From: Pontederia crassipes | Taxonomy: Eukaryota; Streptophyta; Magnoliopsida; Commelinales; Pontederiaceae | Reading direction: 5' to 3' | Assembly (NCBI GenBank): GCA_030549335.1 | Contig: JAUKPH010000018.1 | Location: forward strand, 2,356,001-2,420,000 | DNA length: 64,000 nt | Part shown: positions 22,817-34,898 of the stretch, in pieces | How positions within the stretch are numbered: the stretch's first letter is position 1 | Layout of the letters: each line of letters starts with the position of its first letter | Notes under the pieces: generated by a model | Seen by the model: the letters and a program-made list of their open reading frames with translations, nothing else | Told to the model about the DNA's origin: nothing | The model's database searches: none | Program-made: the position numbers and the translations under genes

Positions 22817-25020
22817 TAGAGTATTCAACTCATTATGACAATAATTTAATTGATTAATACGAGATAATTATGGATTTTGGAAAAAAATAAAATAAAAAAA
22901 GATAATATAAAAGAAATTAAAATAATGTTTGTTTGGAAATCAAAGGGAAAAAGGGCAACGAAAAGGTTTAGGAGAGCTTAGATTTAGTGATATTTTGACC
23001 TTAATATCATTTTCTTCTCAATTTGTATATTTTTTATATTTATCATTTTGCTTCATAAAAAGGAAGAGATAGCTGGAAGGAACGTTTTATGTCTTATTCA
23101 ATTATATTTTAAACGAAAATTTGAATTATATCACTTAGTTAGGTCAACTAATATGAGGTTGATGGGAAAGTAGAATGGAAGTTGAAGTGGAGTGACACAA
23201 AGTTCAAGTCTTCATGTGGAGGAAATCTTATTAGACTTTTTTAAGACCTATAAGATGACACATGATCTAAGAGAAAGAAAAAGTATGACTCCAAAATGAA
23301 GAAGAATGTACAATATTCTATTCTTATTTATATATGGTTGTAAGATGAAGAAAAATGATTATATAATATATCATGTAAATAAAACATTTGTCATGGCTAA
23401 GAATTTAGCCTCTATAACTATAGTCCTGCCGAAAATATTCCATATGGTAATCCTAAACACCTCACCCTTACTGATATTATGCAAAATAGTTGTAGCCTGT
23501 AATGATCAAAATCAACAGGGCCATGTCTTTAAATTTGAAGAGTCTAAAAAAGCAGAAAAAAGTTCATTATGATACGCCATTAGAAACATCTTGACCATAC
23601 AAAAGAATAGTTAAAATGGATTATCACCCAATCAAATTATCTCAAGATAAGAATGCGAGACCAGAATGTCACTGGAATAAGCAAAATTCTTATAAAGCCA
23701 ATTTCATTATAGTCATTGATTGTAAGGGTCATGAAACCATTTCATCTCCTCATAAGTATAAATCAAAGTTTTAAATCTGCTTGTAAGTAGAATTTAAAAG
23801 TTTATGTCATATAAATTATAAAGACTATTTGAGTCCACATTATTCGGCTTATTTAAATCTTTACATTCGAAAAGAACGTGAAGTTAACTGTAGAATTTGT
23901 ATCAATAGTACTATTTTAAGACACTGTCATCGAATTTATATTTTGCAAAAATTGGTAGTAAGATATTTAAGCATAGAATTCTTTTTTGGATATGAGCCAT
24001 TCCTCTTACTTTTTATATAAGAAAAACTAGTTCTGCAAATGAAGATTTTCAGAACTAAGATTCAAAAGATTCCAACAAGTTAGACGCAAGAGAACCTTTG
24101 AGTTGTAAAAACAAGAGTTTGGTGATCGAGTCGAGGACGGAAATTTACACATGATCAATATGTTTGAGAGAAACATTTGAGACGTTTGATAAGGGTCATG
24201 AATGTTTTTTCTTAATTACTTTATTATGCATCATACCTCATGGTTTAATGTGTCGTCCTAGTAGTTATATTATCAACTAATAAACTAGCATTAATTTCAT
24301 CGAATACATGTTTAATATTGCCAGAAAAAAAACTTTTACTTTTCATTGTTCACAAAATTATTCAAAATAAATATTAATATGATAAGATTATATTATTTGA
24401 TCCGACAGATATAACATTTCACATTAATTATTTTCATTATATATATGTAATATTACTAATTGAATAATTTATTATCTTATGTCCATTTTTCTTTTTATAT
24501 TCATCACCTAATGTAGTTACTATATGTATAAGATACTTATTTTTTTTGTTCTTCCAATCAATCCTTCTAATTTTAACTGATATTCTCTAAACATTGATTG
24601 AATCATTATCTGCTTATTAAGTTTTCATTTGCTAATTGATGCTAATCAGAACCTTGACACGCAAGAGAGGAGGAGGCCCCTCTCCTCTACAACCAGAGGA
24701 TAACTTTTTACTCTTTCAATTTGGAAAGTTAAAATGAATATTTTGGTTTATACTATTTCGTATGCCATGTACGCAGCATGCATATTGTTAAAATTGTCAC
24801 GTTGATCTGTGGCTTAAATATATATTTGCACGTAAGCTATATAATCTGAATATGAAACAACAAATTTGTCGGAACCAAATATGTTAATTTCCTTTTTAAC
24901 ATTTAAATTGAATAATAAAAGGAAAAAAAACATATTTATTTTGATTATTGAAAATTAATATAATACTACAATATGAAAATGTGGTGCAACCATGCAATGA
25001 ATTAGTTTCATTTATAAATT
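22817..25020. other. AT-rich intergenic DNA between SPH2 and SPH3
   Basis: Short frames at 23306-23572 and 23829-24020 match no family I recognise and lack supporting signals. No transposon ends seen. Confidence 0.4.
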
Positions 25021-25790
25021 ATACTCTATGAGCATTTGTTAGATAATAAGGTAAAGTGGTCATAAACAACGGCACTATGAATTGAAGAAAAGTAAAACAA
25101 TGCAAATCGAATTATTCGGAATTACTTTTATGGAAATGGGAATGCAACAAATTACATAGGAGTAATTGGAGTTTTATTTTTTTAATAAAATTGCTCACGG
25201 ATTAAAAACTTAATGCTACTGTTAGTTACTGATTGCTTTTACTTTAAAGTTTAAAAAATCAGAATGCTATATACTATGTTCGTGAAAAATATAACGAAAT
25301 GAAAAAAAAATATTGGTATTAACAGGATGACGTTGGGTCAGGTTAAATGATGGGTAGTATAAATATTTTTTCCCCATAACATATAATATTTTTTAAAATT
25401 ACAACTAGAAACGCACTGCAGCATGTAAAATGCAAATATTACTTATTATCTTATAAGAAAAATTAAACGAACCGCACCATGCATTAATTAGAACGCACGT
25501 ACAGATAACCACAAGGCTATTCCGAAGAATGAATGAATGAGTTGCATCAATTTCAGAAGAATGAATGTTATGAAAGATACGTACATGGATAAAAGAACAC
25601 AAATGGTATTGATCTGGTGGCGAATTAAGAGCTATAACTTTCTTTTTTTTTTAAAAAAAGTATTAATTTTATACGTACAAGAGGATGAATGTTATCATCA
25701 CATGCATATCGCTTTTGTTATTGAAAAATTAATGTTTGTCCAGGCCATCATTTGCCTAATAAGTGACAACCATTGAGACTTTATATATAC
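25020..25790. repeat. Upstream flank of SPH3, duplicated at SPH1
   Basis: gataataaggtaaag..cataaacaacggca at about 25040 matches the SPH1 flank at about 5070. A TATA-like ttatatatac lies at 25781-25790, about 90 bp from the ATG. Confidence 0.5.
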
Positions 25791-25874
25791 ATAAGAGATG
25801 GCTTCTAAAAGGTCTCACATGCAAGGGTGGCTCTAATCTGTTCTTGTTCTGATAGATTTAAAGAACAAAAAACA

Positions 25875-26303
25875 ATGGGCAGCATTAATCTTTACATTTC
25901 CACGGTCGTCCTCCTGGTTCTTCCCTCGCTCATGCTCTCATGCGGCGCCGATCCGGAGCCGCAGGAAAAGATTTCTGTGGCGATTGTGAACGATCTGGGC
26001 GATGGAATTCCGCTGCACATCCACTGCAAATCCAAGGACGACGACTTCGGCTACGTGGATTTGAACTTTCAGTAGTCGTTCTCCTGGCGGTTCTTCCCCA
26101 ACTTGTTCCCCACCACGCTGTACTGGTGCAGCATGCAGTGGAAGAGTGCCCAGGGCTGGGTCACGGGGAGCTTTGAGGTCTACAACCAGAAGCACGACAG
26201 AAAGATATGCCGCACGGAGTGCGACTGGAGCATACGGCCGGACGCGGCCTACCGATACGACCAGCGCATAGGGCAGTACGTAGTTCTGCACAAGTGGTGG
26301 TAA
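25875..26303 (+). pseudogene. SPH3: S-protein homologue with one in-frame stop
   Basis: A third S1-family gene (PF05938), 142 sense codons plus stop if read through. An N-terminal signal peptide (MGSINLYISTVVLLVLPSLM) is followed by GDGIPLHIHCKSKDDDFGY. Codon 67 is TAG (26073-26075), at the position of Glu in SPH1 (FNESLTW) and Ser in SPH2. The same frame continues with FSWRFFPN, LYWCSMQWKSAQGW, CRTEC and HKWW, so all four cysteines and the end are conserved. No frameshift is seen. The reading frame is strikingly GC-rich at third positions, unlike SPH1 and SPH2. The upstream GTG (25827) is not a plausible plant start. A single-base change explains the stop, so the gene may be a recent null allele. 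Confidence 0.88.
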
Positions 26304-26309
26304 CGCCCT

Positions 26310-26335
26310 ATGCATGCATGCATGCATGCATGCAT
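26310..26335. repeat. (atgc)n tract just after SPH3
   Basis: Six and a half atgc units starting 7 bp after the stop codon. They contain overlapping CATGCATG palindromes, the RY-motif core. Its position in the 3' untranslated region makes a promoter role unlikely. Confidence 0.9.
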
Positions 26336-26388
26336 TTCTTAGGGTTACGTACGTAGCTTAAAAGATTAATGTTGAACGTTTCGCCTCA

Positions 26389-26394
26389 AATAAA
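26389..26394 (+). terminator. Polyadenylation signal of SPH3
   Basis: aataaa within cctcaaataaaagat, identical in context to that of SPH2. Confidence 0.6.
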
Positions 26395-26399
26395 AGATC

Positions 26400-27680
26400 A
26401 TGATATCCTTGTGTTACTTTGATATTTGTTATTTCTCCCTTATATATATGTGCAATTAACCTATTACAACATGAAAATAAGATGCAACTAATTTCATGTA
26501 TCAATTGTGATTTATTTTTGAGACATTGCTAACTAAAGTTCGATACCATGGTCATCTACTTTATGAGTCACAAGCGTAATATTGTTTTCAAAGTAATTAA
26601 CATTGGAGACACCTTAAATTAACTAGTAGTAATGAAGTGCGTCTCAAGTTTTATATATTAAAACGAATACAACAATGTGACGCCAATTACTTACCTTAGT
26701 TCTATGAAATTGTTAATGCAATTAATTACAATGTTGCTACATTTTTTTATATAAAGAAAAGCTGGCTATTTATTTCATTAAACGGGCGCCAGACAATTAA
26801 TTAGAATATTCTTTATTATCATGAGATCTTGTATGCTTCGGACGATCGATATTCATACAAAACAAATAAAAATATTATTTGGCATTATGATCGATGCCAT
26901 TAATTAATAATCATGAGAGTGTACGTTCGCAAACTCATTATGCCAGGTCGATCCGATGGTCTGACTCAATCTCAATCCGACCATGAATCCAAGTCGTCTT
27001 GACCGGTCAATTCAATTGTTTATTTTTTATTTAATTTTAAGTGAATATATTATATAAAAATTTTAAAAATATTAAAATATTTTACATGTGAAAATTAATA
27101 TTTAAATCTTTATAAAATTATTTTTCATTTTAAAATAAATATTATATTTTTTTAAATATTAAATAATGAAAAAGATAAGAAAAAAGACTCGACCCTCGAA
27201 CAATAAATCATTTGTACATATGTTCGAAATCACATATAATAAATATATTGAAGAAATATTGCGTTCACATATTTTAAAGAACAAATGTGATGTGTAGATC
27301 GATAATTGTAGAATCATCATACATAGATCCATTAAACGACGGCATATAGCTAAGTGTAAATCCAAATTAATAACTCCATCTTAAATAATTATTAAATGGA
27401 GATTTTAAATAACCAAGAGTTGCATATATTGCAAAAGAGATTGTACAATTAATAACTATCTCTTGTTCAAATAATTGGAAGTCGAGATTGCCAATAAATA
27501 CGTGACCAAGAGATCAACTCTCACAAGAACCATCTGAATATTATCTTTAAAAAGAGATGCATCGTTGACAAAGTTCAACGAAATGAAAGATTATAACAAT
27601 TGAAGGTCTAACGGGGATAATATTTTTTTCGAAGAGAATGCTTATCTATTAAAGAAGAGAGGGGAGTTATCCCGGTAATA
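26400..27680. other. Intergenic AT-rich DNA
   Basis: gagatcttgtatgcttcgga..gatcgatattcata at about 26822 resembles gagaccttgtatgtttatga..gattagtatgtta downstream of SPH1 (about 6378), extending the SPH1/SPH3 duplication on the 3' side. No gene recognised. Confidence 0.4.
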
Positions 27681-27687
27681 TGAACAC

Positions 27688-28024
27688 TAAGGCGTCATTT
27701 CATTCGCGAATACACAGCGGAATAGGACCTTATTCGATTGTTTTTAACCAAACAGCGCATGGAATAAGAATAAGTGCTGACATCGGATGCACGGAGTCTA
27801 ATATGTGTTTAATTCTATCGAGCGTGTATTTTGCGGATTGGACTATTCGACGAGAACATCGAATATGAGATATTCGTCAATTTTAAGAGGGGTACAGCTG
27901 TCTTATTCCACGACGATCCAAACGACACCCCAGAATAGGATAGGACGACATCGATTGACATGTCGCATGCCTGAATATTTGGGCCTATTCCGACTATTGT
28001 ATTCGCAAACCAAACGATACCCAA
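27688..28024. mobile_element. MITE with ~35-bp imperfect terminal inverted repeats
   Basis: The left end (tcatttcattcgcgaatacacagcggaatagg, seen in parts) pairs with the reverse complement of the right end (tttgcgaatacaatagtcggaatagg). The element is about 335 bp and has no coding capacity. The rccaaacgataccc ending is typical of small hAT- or Harbinger-like MITEs, but the target duplication could not be fixed. Confidence 0.6.
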
Positions 28025-29270
28025 CTTTGTAGTGGAATTGACGATGCTTTTTCATTGTTATTATTTTGGGGTCGGAACGATGGTCACAAACATAAAGGCT
28101 ATGCAGATTCACAATTCAAATTACCACACAACTTCAACAAAACATTCCATAGAATATGAATGAAACTTGCAATTAACCACACCACAAACTGCAACATATA
28201 ACCCCATATATATTAAGGTGTCTTAGCAGTTCTTATCAGTTTTTTAAAACTGCTCAAAACTACTATAGCAGTTATATACATCAGGTAAAGCACCAGGGGG
28301 TGGTTAACATCCAACGATCTTTCCATTCATACACCATGAACAATTTTTCATATCTTATTTCTACTAATATCTATGTACAATACATAAATCATGTGATCCA
28401 CGAGTAGGCTCACAACATACTATCGAAGAACTACGACCTGTTATTGATATATAGTTACTTAACCATCTGAGAGCATAGATTATGATGTGCCAAACAACTT
28501 GAGCGCCAATAATATAACCTATTAAGGATTCATGTGGTCTAGTACTCATTTTGCCCTAGAAATACTATGCATGAATAATTTAGACAATTGACATTTAACT
28601 TTTGTAATATTTGTATGAACTAGTGAACTTTTCTCTTATTGTCATTTTTCTTTCGATTCTAGATCAACTAATCAACTGTTTTCATATATGTGGCTCAAGA
28701 GGTCATTTACAATTTTGACTTTTGAGTACTTGGCTGAAGTAACAACAGTATCCTATTATGTTGAAATATAATTAAGAGCCTAAGGACAATCCCTGACCTT
28801 ATTCAGTTTTAAAAGCTCACACTTGTAATGAAGACTTGGTAAACTATTCGACACAATTTAGTGACTACTTAGTATACTTGGTGACACACTCAATTTACAG
28901 TACTAAATGGGGTGTATGAATTTACTCGCACCACAAGACTTTACTCTGGACACATATCCTTGGTTCCTAACTTGAGTCCCCCATTAGTCTCCCAAATTTT
29001 TGACATCATCAAATGAGGTCTCATATTTATCTCCCTATGTCAAGTCACACTAAGTTGAATTAAATTTATGTTCATGCCCTCCTGAACAAATCAAGACGAA
29101 TTGAGATCATACATGAATATAAATTATTTTATTTCATATCACTATACTCTAAGCATCAGAGGTGATTATTTGTATAATTTGACAATCACGTAACTGACTA
29201 ATATACACTATTTGTATATAACAACTCATATTAACTTAATAAATGAAATACTTGCACTTAACAACATGTA
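28025..29270. other. Intergenic DNA, probably Copia-derived towards the right
   Basis: No frame of use. It adjoins the Copia RNase H remnant, in whose reading direction (leftwards) an old LTR would be expected here; LTR borders were not found. Confidence 0.35.
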
Positions 29271-29274
29271 TTAA

Positions 29275-29640
29275 AATTGAGTGAGGATTGTGTATTTCTG
29301 TAGCTTTTACATGCTTAATAAATATATCTTTTGAAATTGGCTTCATAAATGGGTCGGCCACATTCTGATCTGTAGACACATTGAATAATACTCCTTTATG
29401 AATATCTTCTTTTCTACAAATTTGTATTTAGCATCGATGTGCTTTTTCTTTACAATGATACTTTTCATTTTTGACATATGCAATGTCAGTTTAGTTATCA
29501 CAGTATAGGATGTTGTTTGATGTGTTATAATAACAACAAATAAAAAATCACATCTATGATTAACATAATTATATGAAATCAAGATTTGTCCAAAAAGTGA
29601 TAGTGTATACATAATATGCGATAATTAGAAGGATCAGATG
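29275..29640 (-). pseudogene. Ty1/Copia RNase H remnant
   Basis: On the minus strand, frames give ILYCDN*TDIAYVKNEKYH, then KHIDAKYKFVEKKI, then FNVSTDQNVADPFMKPI. This order matches the end of Copia polyproteins: the YCDN..A..KN..YH strand, the HID.KYHF block and the T..Q.AD..TKPL end. At least one stop and two frame changes separate the pieces. No RT or integrase is left nearby. Confidence 0.75.
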
Positions 29641-29842
29641 CATACAACATAAAGCAATCTGAATTGTAATATTCTTTTGTACTCATCTAATAAATTTTTA
29701 TGTCGCCTTAAATTTTTTGAATTTTCTTCGGTACGTAATACCTCTCGTACATAAATCCTAACACTTTTGTTCATTTAGGTCTCAGTTTTCATTGTATAAA
29801 TATTTGTGAGCTGCAGCAACTATATATATATAGAGAGAGAGA

Positions 29843-31080
29843 GTGAGTTTAAAGGGGTGCTCCCATTTTTACAGGCCTGGGATTGTGAATCAAAGGCTTA
29901 GATTCGCACGTGTATATTAGTCGTCCAATTTTACAAGCGACGATTGAGATCGTTCATGTGGTCGAGAAGGCGGCGAGTGGTGGTGAGGCGGCGGCGGCGA
30001 GTGTCCGCGTGGTTTTTTAGGGCGGCGGCGAGTGTCCGCGTGGTTTTTTAGGGCGGCGGCGGCGAGTGGTCGCAAGGCAGCGCCGGTGAGGGGTCGCGAG
30101 GTCGAAGTGGCATGTGATCGAAGCGTTGGCTAAGAGCGAGGTCAATGCGCGTGTGGCGGCAAATGGGCCACGCCGGCGGTGGCGGCAAACAGGTTGTGCA
30201 GACAGCGGCGAACGAGTCGCACAGGCGGCGGCGAATGAGCTCACGTGGGTTCTCAGGTGGCGGCATGAGCGTCGAATCAGAGCTTCTCGAGCGAGATCAG
30301 AGCTTGGCCCGGTGGCGAGGGCTCCTTGAGCGAGATCGAAGCGCCCGCAGCGGCGAGGGCTCCTCGAGCGAGATCGAGGTGCCCGCAACTGCGAGGGCAC
30401 CTTGAGCGAGATGTCAACCCTCTGTCGGCGGCATGAGTGTCAGCAAGGGACGTGCTGGTCGAGCGGACGGCGGGTCGAGCGGCGCGTGAGGAGAGAGAAG
30501 GCAAGGAGGAGACGGTGGAGTGGAGAGAAGCTTCGATCTTGCTCGAGGAGCCCTCGCTGCCACGGGCGCTTCAATCTCGCTCGAGGAGCCCTTGCCGCTG
30601 CAGGCGCTTCGATCTCTCTCGAGGAGCCCTCATCACTGGGCCAAGCTCTGATCTCGCTCGAGAAGCTCCGATCCGACGCTCATGCTGCCACCTGAGAACC
30701 CGCGCGAGATCATTTGCCGCCGCCTGCGCAACTCGCTCGCTGCCACCAGCGCGACCCGTTTGCCGCCACTGCCTGCGTGGCCCATTCGCTGCCACACGCG
30801 CTTCGACCTCACTCTTAGCCAACGCTTCAATCACATATCGCTTTGACCTCGCGACCCCTCACCGGTGCTGCCTCGCGACCACTCGCCGTCGCTGTCCTAA
30901 AAACCCTCGCGGACACTCGCTGCCGCTGCCTCACCACCAACCGCCGTCACCACGCCGCCTCCTCGACCACATGAATGTAGTCATCTGTGAATCGAACGAC
31001 TGAGTTACGTGCATGAATTTGAGCCCTTGATTCACGATCCAAGAGCTGTAAAAATGGGAGCGGGGCCTATTAAACCCATA
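29843..31080. mobile_element. GC-rich fold-back element, arms ~550 bp
   Basis: The left arm (29843 to about 30400) is the reverse complement, with substitutions, of the right arm (about 30530-31080). Both outer ends contain gctcccatttttacag; next come ttgtgaatcaaagg/ttgtgaatcaaggg-type blocks, catgtggtcgag, and then the GC-rich interior. The interior has repeated gctcctcgagcgagatcgaag-type units on each arm. It is flanked by (ta)n on both sides. Length and long arms suggest a Mutator-type or fold-back element without a transposase. The arginine-rich frames on both strands are by-products of GC-rich repeats. Confidence 0.8.
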
Positions 31081-32440
31081 TATATATATATATATATATA
31101 TATAAATGGATCTTTAAGATCTACCAACAGATATGGTAACGCAAACTAAATTATATTATTGCTGTTAGAGTAGGGGGACTGCATTGGGAATCGATGCAGC
31201 CATGGTGGAGAACAAGAATGAGGCATTGAGAACAAGAATAGTAGTGATGGAAAAGGAAGAGCTTGAGACAGAAAGATTGACATGGTGAGGCAGAGCTTGA
31301 GAGCTCTGGCAGCAGAAAGAAGATGCGTACAACTACAAGGCTTAAAAGTCGGCATGAAAGAAACATGGTTGCTTTGCAAATGAGAAGTGGTGACAGGGAC
31401 TGAGGCCGCTGTACAAAATTGTGTAAAATCTACGTTCTTGAACCCATGTATTACTCATATATATAATATAGCAGCGGCAAATTCAATAGCAGATAGGATT
31501 TTATCTATCCAAGACGTTAATCACTCTATACGAATGCACAATGTTGGGATAGTTCAATGTAACTTCGCCATGTATTGCTACATCAAGGATTATATGCAAA
31601 AGGAAATATCAGAGTAACTCCATTTACATGTGAAAGAAACCTTCAAAGGAAGCTTTATTCTATTTTATCCAGTAACTTGCGAGGCGAGGAAGGCTGAGAC
31701 AAGCCAGTCGGCCCAGAGGACTCAACACAGAAGAATTCGGTGTAACTGCAAGGAGTCAGCAAGGATCTGAAACACAAATGACTTGGAACTCTTTAATGTC
31801 CTAAAATACAGAAGCATTAGAGCAGAACTCATACAAAAAACACTAGAGCTCAACGCATGGGTCCATCATGTCAGCATTTCTAAATAGAACAATCAAACTT
31901 ACGTATAAAAATAAAAGCATATTTTTACAATGCGATGTGGCATAAGCCAGTAAACATTCCGCATTAGATTGCTTTTGTATTATTTCACCAGCACACCCCA
32001 ATTTGAATTTCATTGACATTTCATTTTATCACTCTTTGCCGTATCTTGCACGTAAATAGCCTGCTAACTTTCTCTGTGGTTTTGTAATAAGGCACTCATA
32101 TTAATTCCAATTGGAAAAACCGATTATCCTCTAATTTCATCTGCCATGAATGAAATTTCGTTTTCAATGTTATACAACAATTACACAATCAATAGCGACA
32201 GATTTGACAGAATTGTCAAATGTTGGCATCACAAGTGTCCAAAAAACTGAAAAAATGATTGTAAACCTTATTAGATTCACAAGAAATTAATGACAATTAT
32301 CAAGATCAGGGGACAAACTAAGACATTAAAACATGGACAGCCAATATAATTCACATAGATAAGGAAACTATGAAATTGACCATCCTTCTGAGACTGTACA
32401 TCTAGGTATGAAAAATTGCAGGCCCCGAATCATCACAAAC
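31081..32440. other. Region 3' of the ALE2-like pseudogene
   Basis: No gene recognised. 31170-31420 has weak coding-like composition (Glu/Arg-rich when read on the plus strand) but is broken by stops. The last few hundred bases may be the old 3' untranslated region of the kinase gene. Confidence 0.35.
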
Positions 32441-33090
32441 TCAAACCATCATCCCATGTCCTGAAAGGTGTTCACGATGGCTAATGCTACCCCTCAGTAT
32501 ATAAGATTCTTTCTTTCTTCCTCTCGGTTCCTAAAGTTCCAGAGCTGTTGTGCCTATTTATCAGTTTCATCTGAGATATGGACTGGGACCTCTGTACCTC
32601 ATCCATTGGATCTGAACTATAATCCATTGTGCTAAAAAACTAAGGTAAATCTCTACATATCCTGCTGTTTTTGGTATCAAAATCTCCTATGTAATCACAC
32701 TCTACATCAGAGGATGACTCTTTTCTACTATGGGAATCATCACAACCTTCATCCATGTAATGATAAAGATGCTTCAGAGCTTGTACAACTTCCCGCATGA
32801 ATGGTCTTTGAGATGGCTCTGTATGAATACACAATGAAGCTATGGCTGCAACCTTCACTACATGATCCATGTTACAATGTCCACTCAAGAATGGATCTAT
32901 TAGCTGCTCAATTCCTTCCCTGTTAGACAAAAGAGGTCGTGCCCATGTTACAAGATTCTCTGGGCCCCCGGACTGAGACATGTAAACAGGCTTCCGGCCA
33001 GATAAAAGTTCCAGCAACAGAACTCCATAACTGTAGACATCGCTCTCAATGAGTAAGTGCCCAGTCATTGCATATTCTGGTGCGATATAC
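32441..33090 (-). pseudogene. ALE2-like final exon: kinase C-lobe and tail
   Basis: The acceptor ttctcag precedes G-TAT-ATC, giving YIAPEYAMTGHLLIESDVYS, LLELLSGRKPVYMSQ, LVTWARPLL and SQRPFMREVVQALKHLY. This is subdomains VIII-XI, with the APE Glu and the RPFM Arg preserved. The frame stops at TAG 32640-32642 after CRDLP. Beyond it the same frame reads FFSTMDYSSDPMDEVQ, which matches the ALE2 C-terminal block ITMDYSSGPLEDM, so the stop is premature. After a slip in the gaaagaaag run, the ending LRGSISH..SGHG follows in a second frame and stops at 32441-32443. Confidence 0.85.
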
Positions 33091-34705
33091 CTGAGAAAAT
33101 GTCCAAAGATCCCAAAAGGTTCAGTCAGAATCAACCATGGATTTTGATTATTTACTGACTTGTCCTCAAGATTTTGGAAATATTTAAAGTTAACTGAAAA
33201 GGCAATAGTCAATGTAACTGCAAACAATGTTCAAATGTATAACTTTCTGGACAATGTATGAACCAAAGGAATCTAATTGGAGATAAGAACCCATGAAAAC
33301 AAATACTTGACAACATTTCTAGCACTCCAGCAATAATCGAAAAACAATGCGTTCAATTCAATAAAAAATATGTTTACTAGCAATATGAAAGGAGCAACCT
33401 GACGTTACTGGAGTTTGGAACTTGAAATGACAACTTTAAAGTTTGAGACTTTGAGTCATCTCCATGATCTTGACATGGTAGACAAACTACATGAACTATG
33501 ATATACAGCACCATCTGGGTCCCCTCTCTCTCTCTCAGGAAAAAAAAAGAAACGCACCACCTCAGTTTCAGGGGTATTGGAACTTCCACTATGGATACCT
33601 TTTGTAGTTCTCTGTCAGGCATCACTAAGTGAGACAGCAGGAGGTGACGACATATATTGGCCGAAATCTGATTGCAGCATAATAGATATTTGAGGGAGAT
33701 AGACACTTAAAGAAATATTGTACACTGCAAATCCTTTTCTATTAGAGTGAAATTTTGGATAGTATCTTTCGTTATTTATAGAGCTAGGATCCTCCCATAG
33801 CTTTCACTTGTTTGTATATTCCTTTCAATTAATACAAGTGGATTGCTAGATCCTTGCCCACTCAAAAACCATAAAAAAAATTTCTGCATAGTGCTGAGGG
33901 AAGTAACGGATATTTTCATCCTTTTTTTACTTCAGAAGGTACACTTTACTGCAAACACTCTCTATAATGTTTAATTATTTCATCTTAGATAGTCATATGT
34001 AATATATTAGTCACATAACAGTTTCTCTACTTTGATATGAAATTCACAATACTAAGACTTTTTCATTGAAAAATACAGTCAGTGACATGAATGATGCATA
34101 AAACTATTGACAACTAAAAATTGACTGTTCCCTACGAAACATCAAAGGAAACCAATAGCTTCCCTGACGATAGAAGTTGTCATGTTTACTTTTTTGGAGG
34201 AAGGGAAGGATGACAACAGAGTTGTTATGTTAACTTGGCAACCAAAAGGGCTGCCCCTCTCCCGAACTCATAAATGTAAGATGTCCATTAGCACTGAACT
34301 AGGAAATCGCCTTAAGTAGTAAATGAATAAATAATAATTGCAAACTAAATAAAAATATAATATCTTTTTCTCCTCAAAAAGAATAATAAATAGAAAGAAA
34401 ATAGTTTTTCAGTCTATAATACATTGCACCCCTTGTGGGGAGGATTGAACTTCAGTTGCCAGTGACTTTGTCATACAAATTAAAATGTTTTCCTAAGCTG
34501 AAAAAAGTTATGAGCAAGAATAATTCGATAGTAAAAACAATGTTCTAAATATTTCATGGGCTTTACTCTGGGATCTGCCACAGCAAAAGAATGGACATCA
34601 CCATCTAGAAAAGCAGTTGAAGATATCACCTTTTTTATGAGAAAAAAATTGAAGCACAAATTCTGCTCTATGATGAAATATGTCACAAGTGATGTTTTTA
34701 GGGGA
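33091..34705. other. ALE2-like last intron, proximal part
   Basis: Intron spanning 33091-38247 (5157 bp). This part has no coding exon. Around 33760-33890 a sequence ending acaagtggattgctagatcc..aaaaaaaa resembles the 3' tails of L1 LINEs seen elsewhere in the gene (plus orientation). Confidence 0.45.
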
Positions 34706-34717
34706 ATTGTCACAAGT

Positions 34718-34898
34718 GGTAACAACTCCGCCTATGTTTTATAGCCGGTCCCAAGCCCGGATAAAGGAGGAGGGTTGTGTTAGGCCTCGACAGCCAGCGT
34801 AAAACCCTGTCGAATCTCATGAACATGAATCAACGAAGTCGTATGATCCATGTAGCCGACCCCACCTAGTGGGATAAGGCTTTGTTGTTGTTGTTGTT
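34718..34898 (+). mobile_element. Au-like SINE copy 1, full length (181 bp)
   Basis: Flanked by the 12-bp target duplication attgtcacaagt (34706-34717 and 34899-34910). The body has the Au-type sequence atagccggtcccaagcccgg, gttgtgttaggcctcgacag, tgtcgaatctcatgaacatg and the tail gtagccgaccccacctagtg..ataaggc(ttg)n. The 181-bp length is that of Au SINEs. It belongs to the subtype lacking ~12 bases before gtcgtatgatcc. Confidence 0.9.

Noticed and set aside
25827-25829. GTG start extending SPH3 by 16 residues
   Set aside because: GTG is not a usual plant start; ATG 25875 gives a proper signal peptide.
25938-26327. 129-residue antisense frame over SPH3
   Set aside because: Shadow of the GC-rich SPH3 coding sequence.
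26310-26335. RY-type seed promoter element
   Set aside because: It lies in the 3' untranslated region of SPH3 and is a simple (atgc)n tract.
30017-31003. Overlapping Arg/Ala-rich open frames on both strands
   Set aside because: They lie in the GC-rich arms of a fold-back element, mirror each other and match no family.
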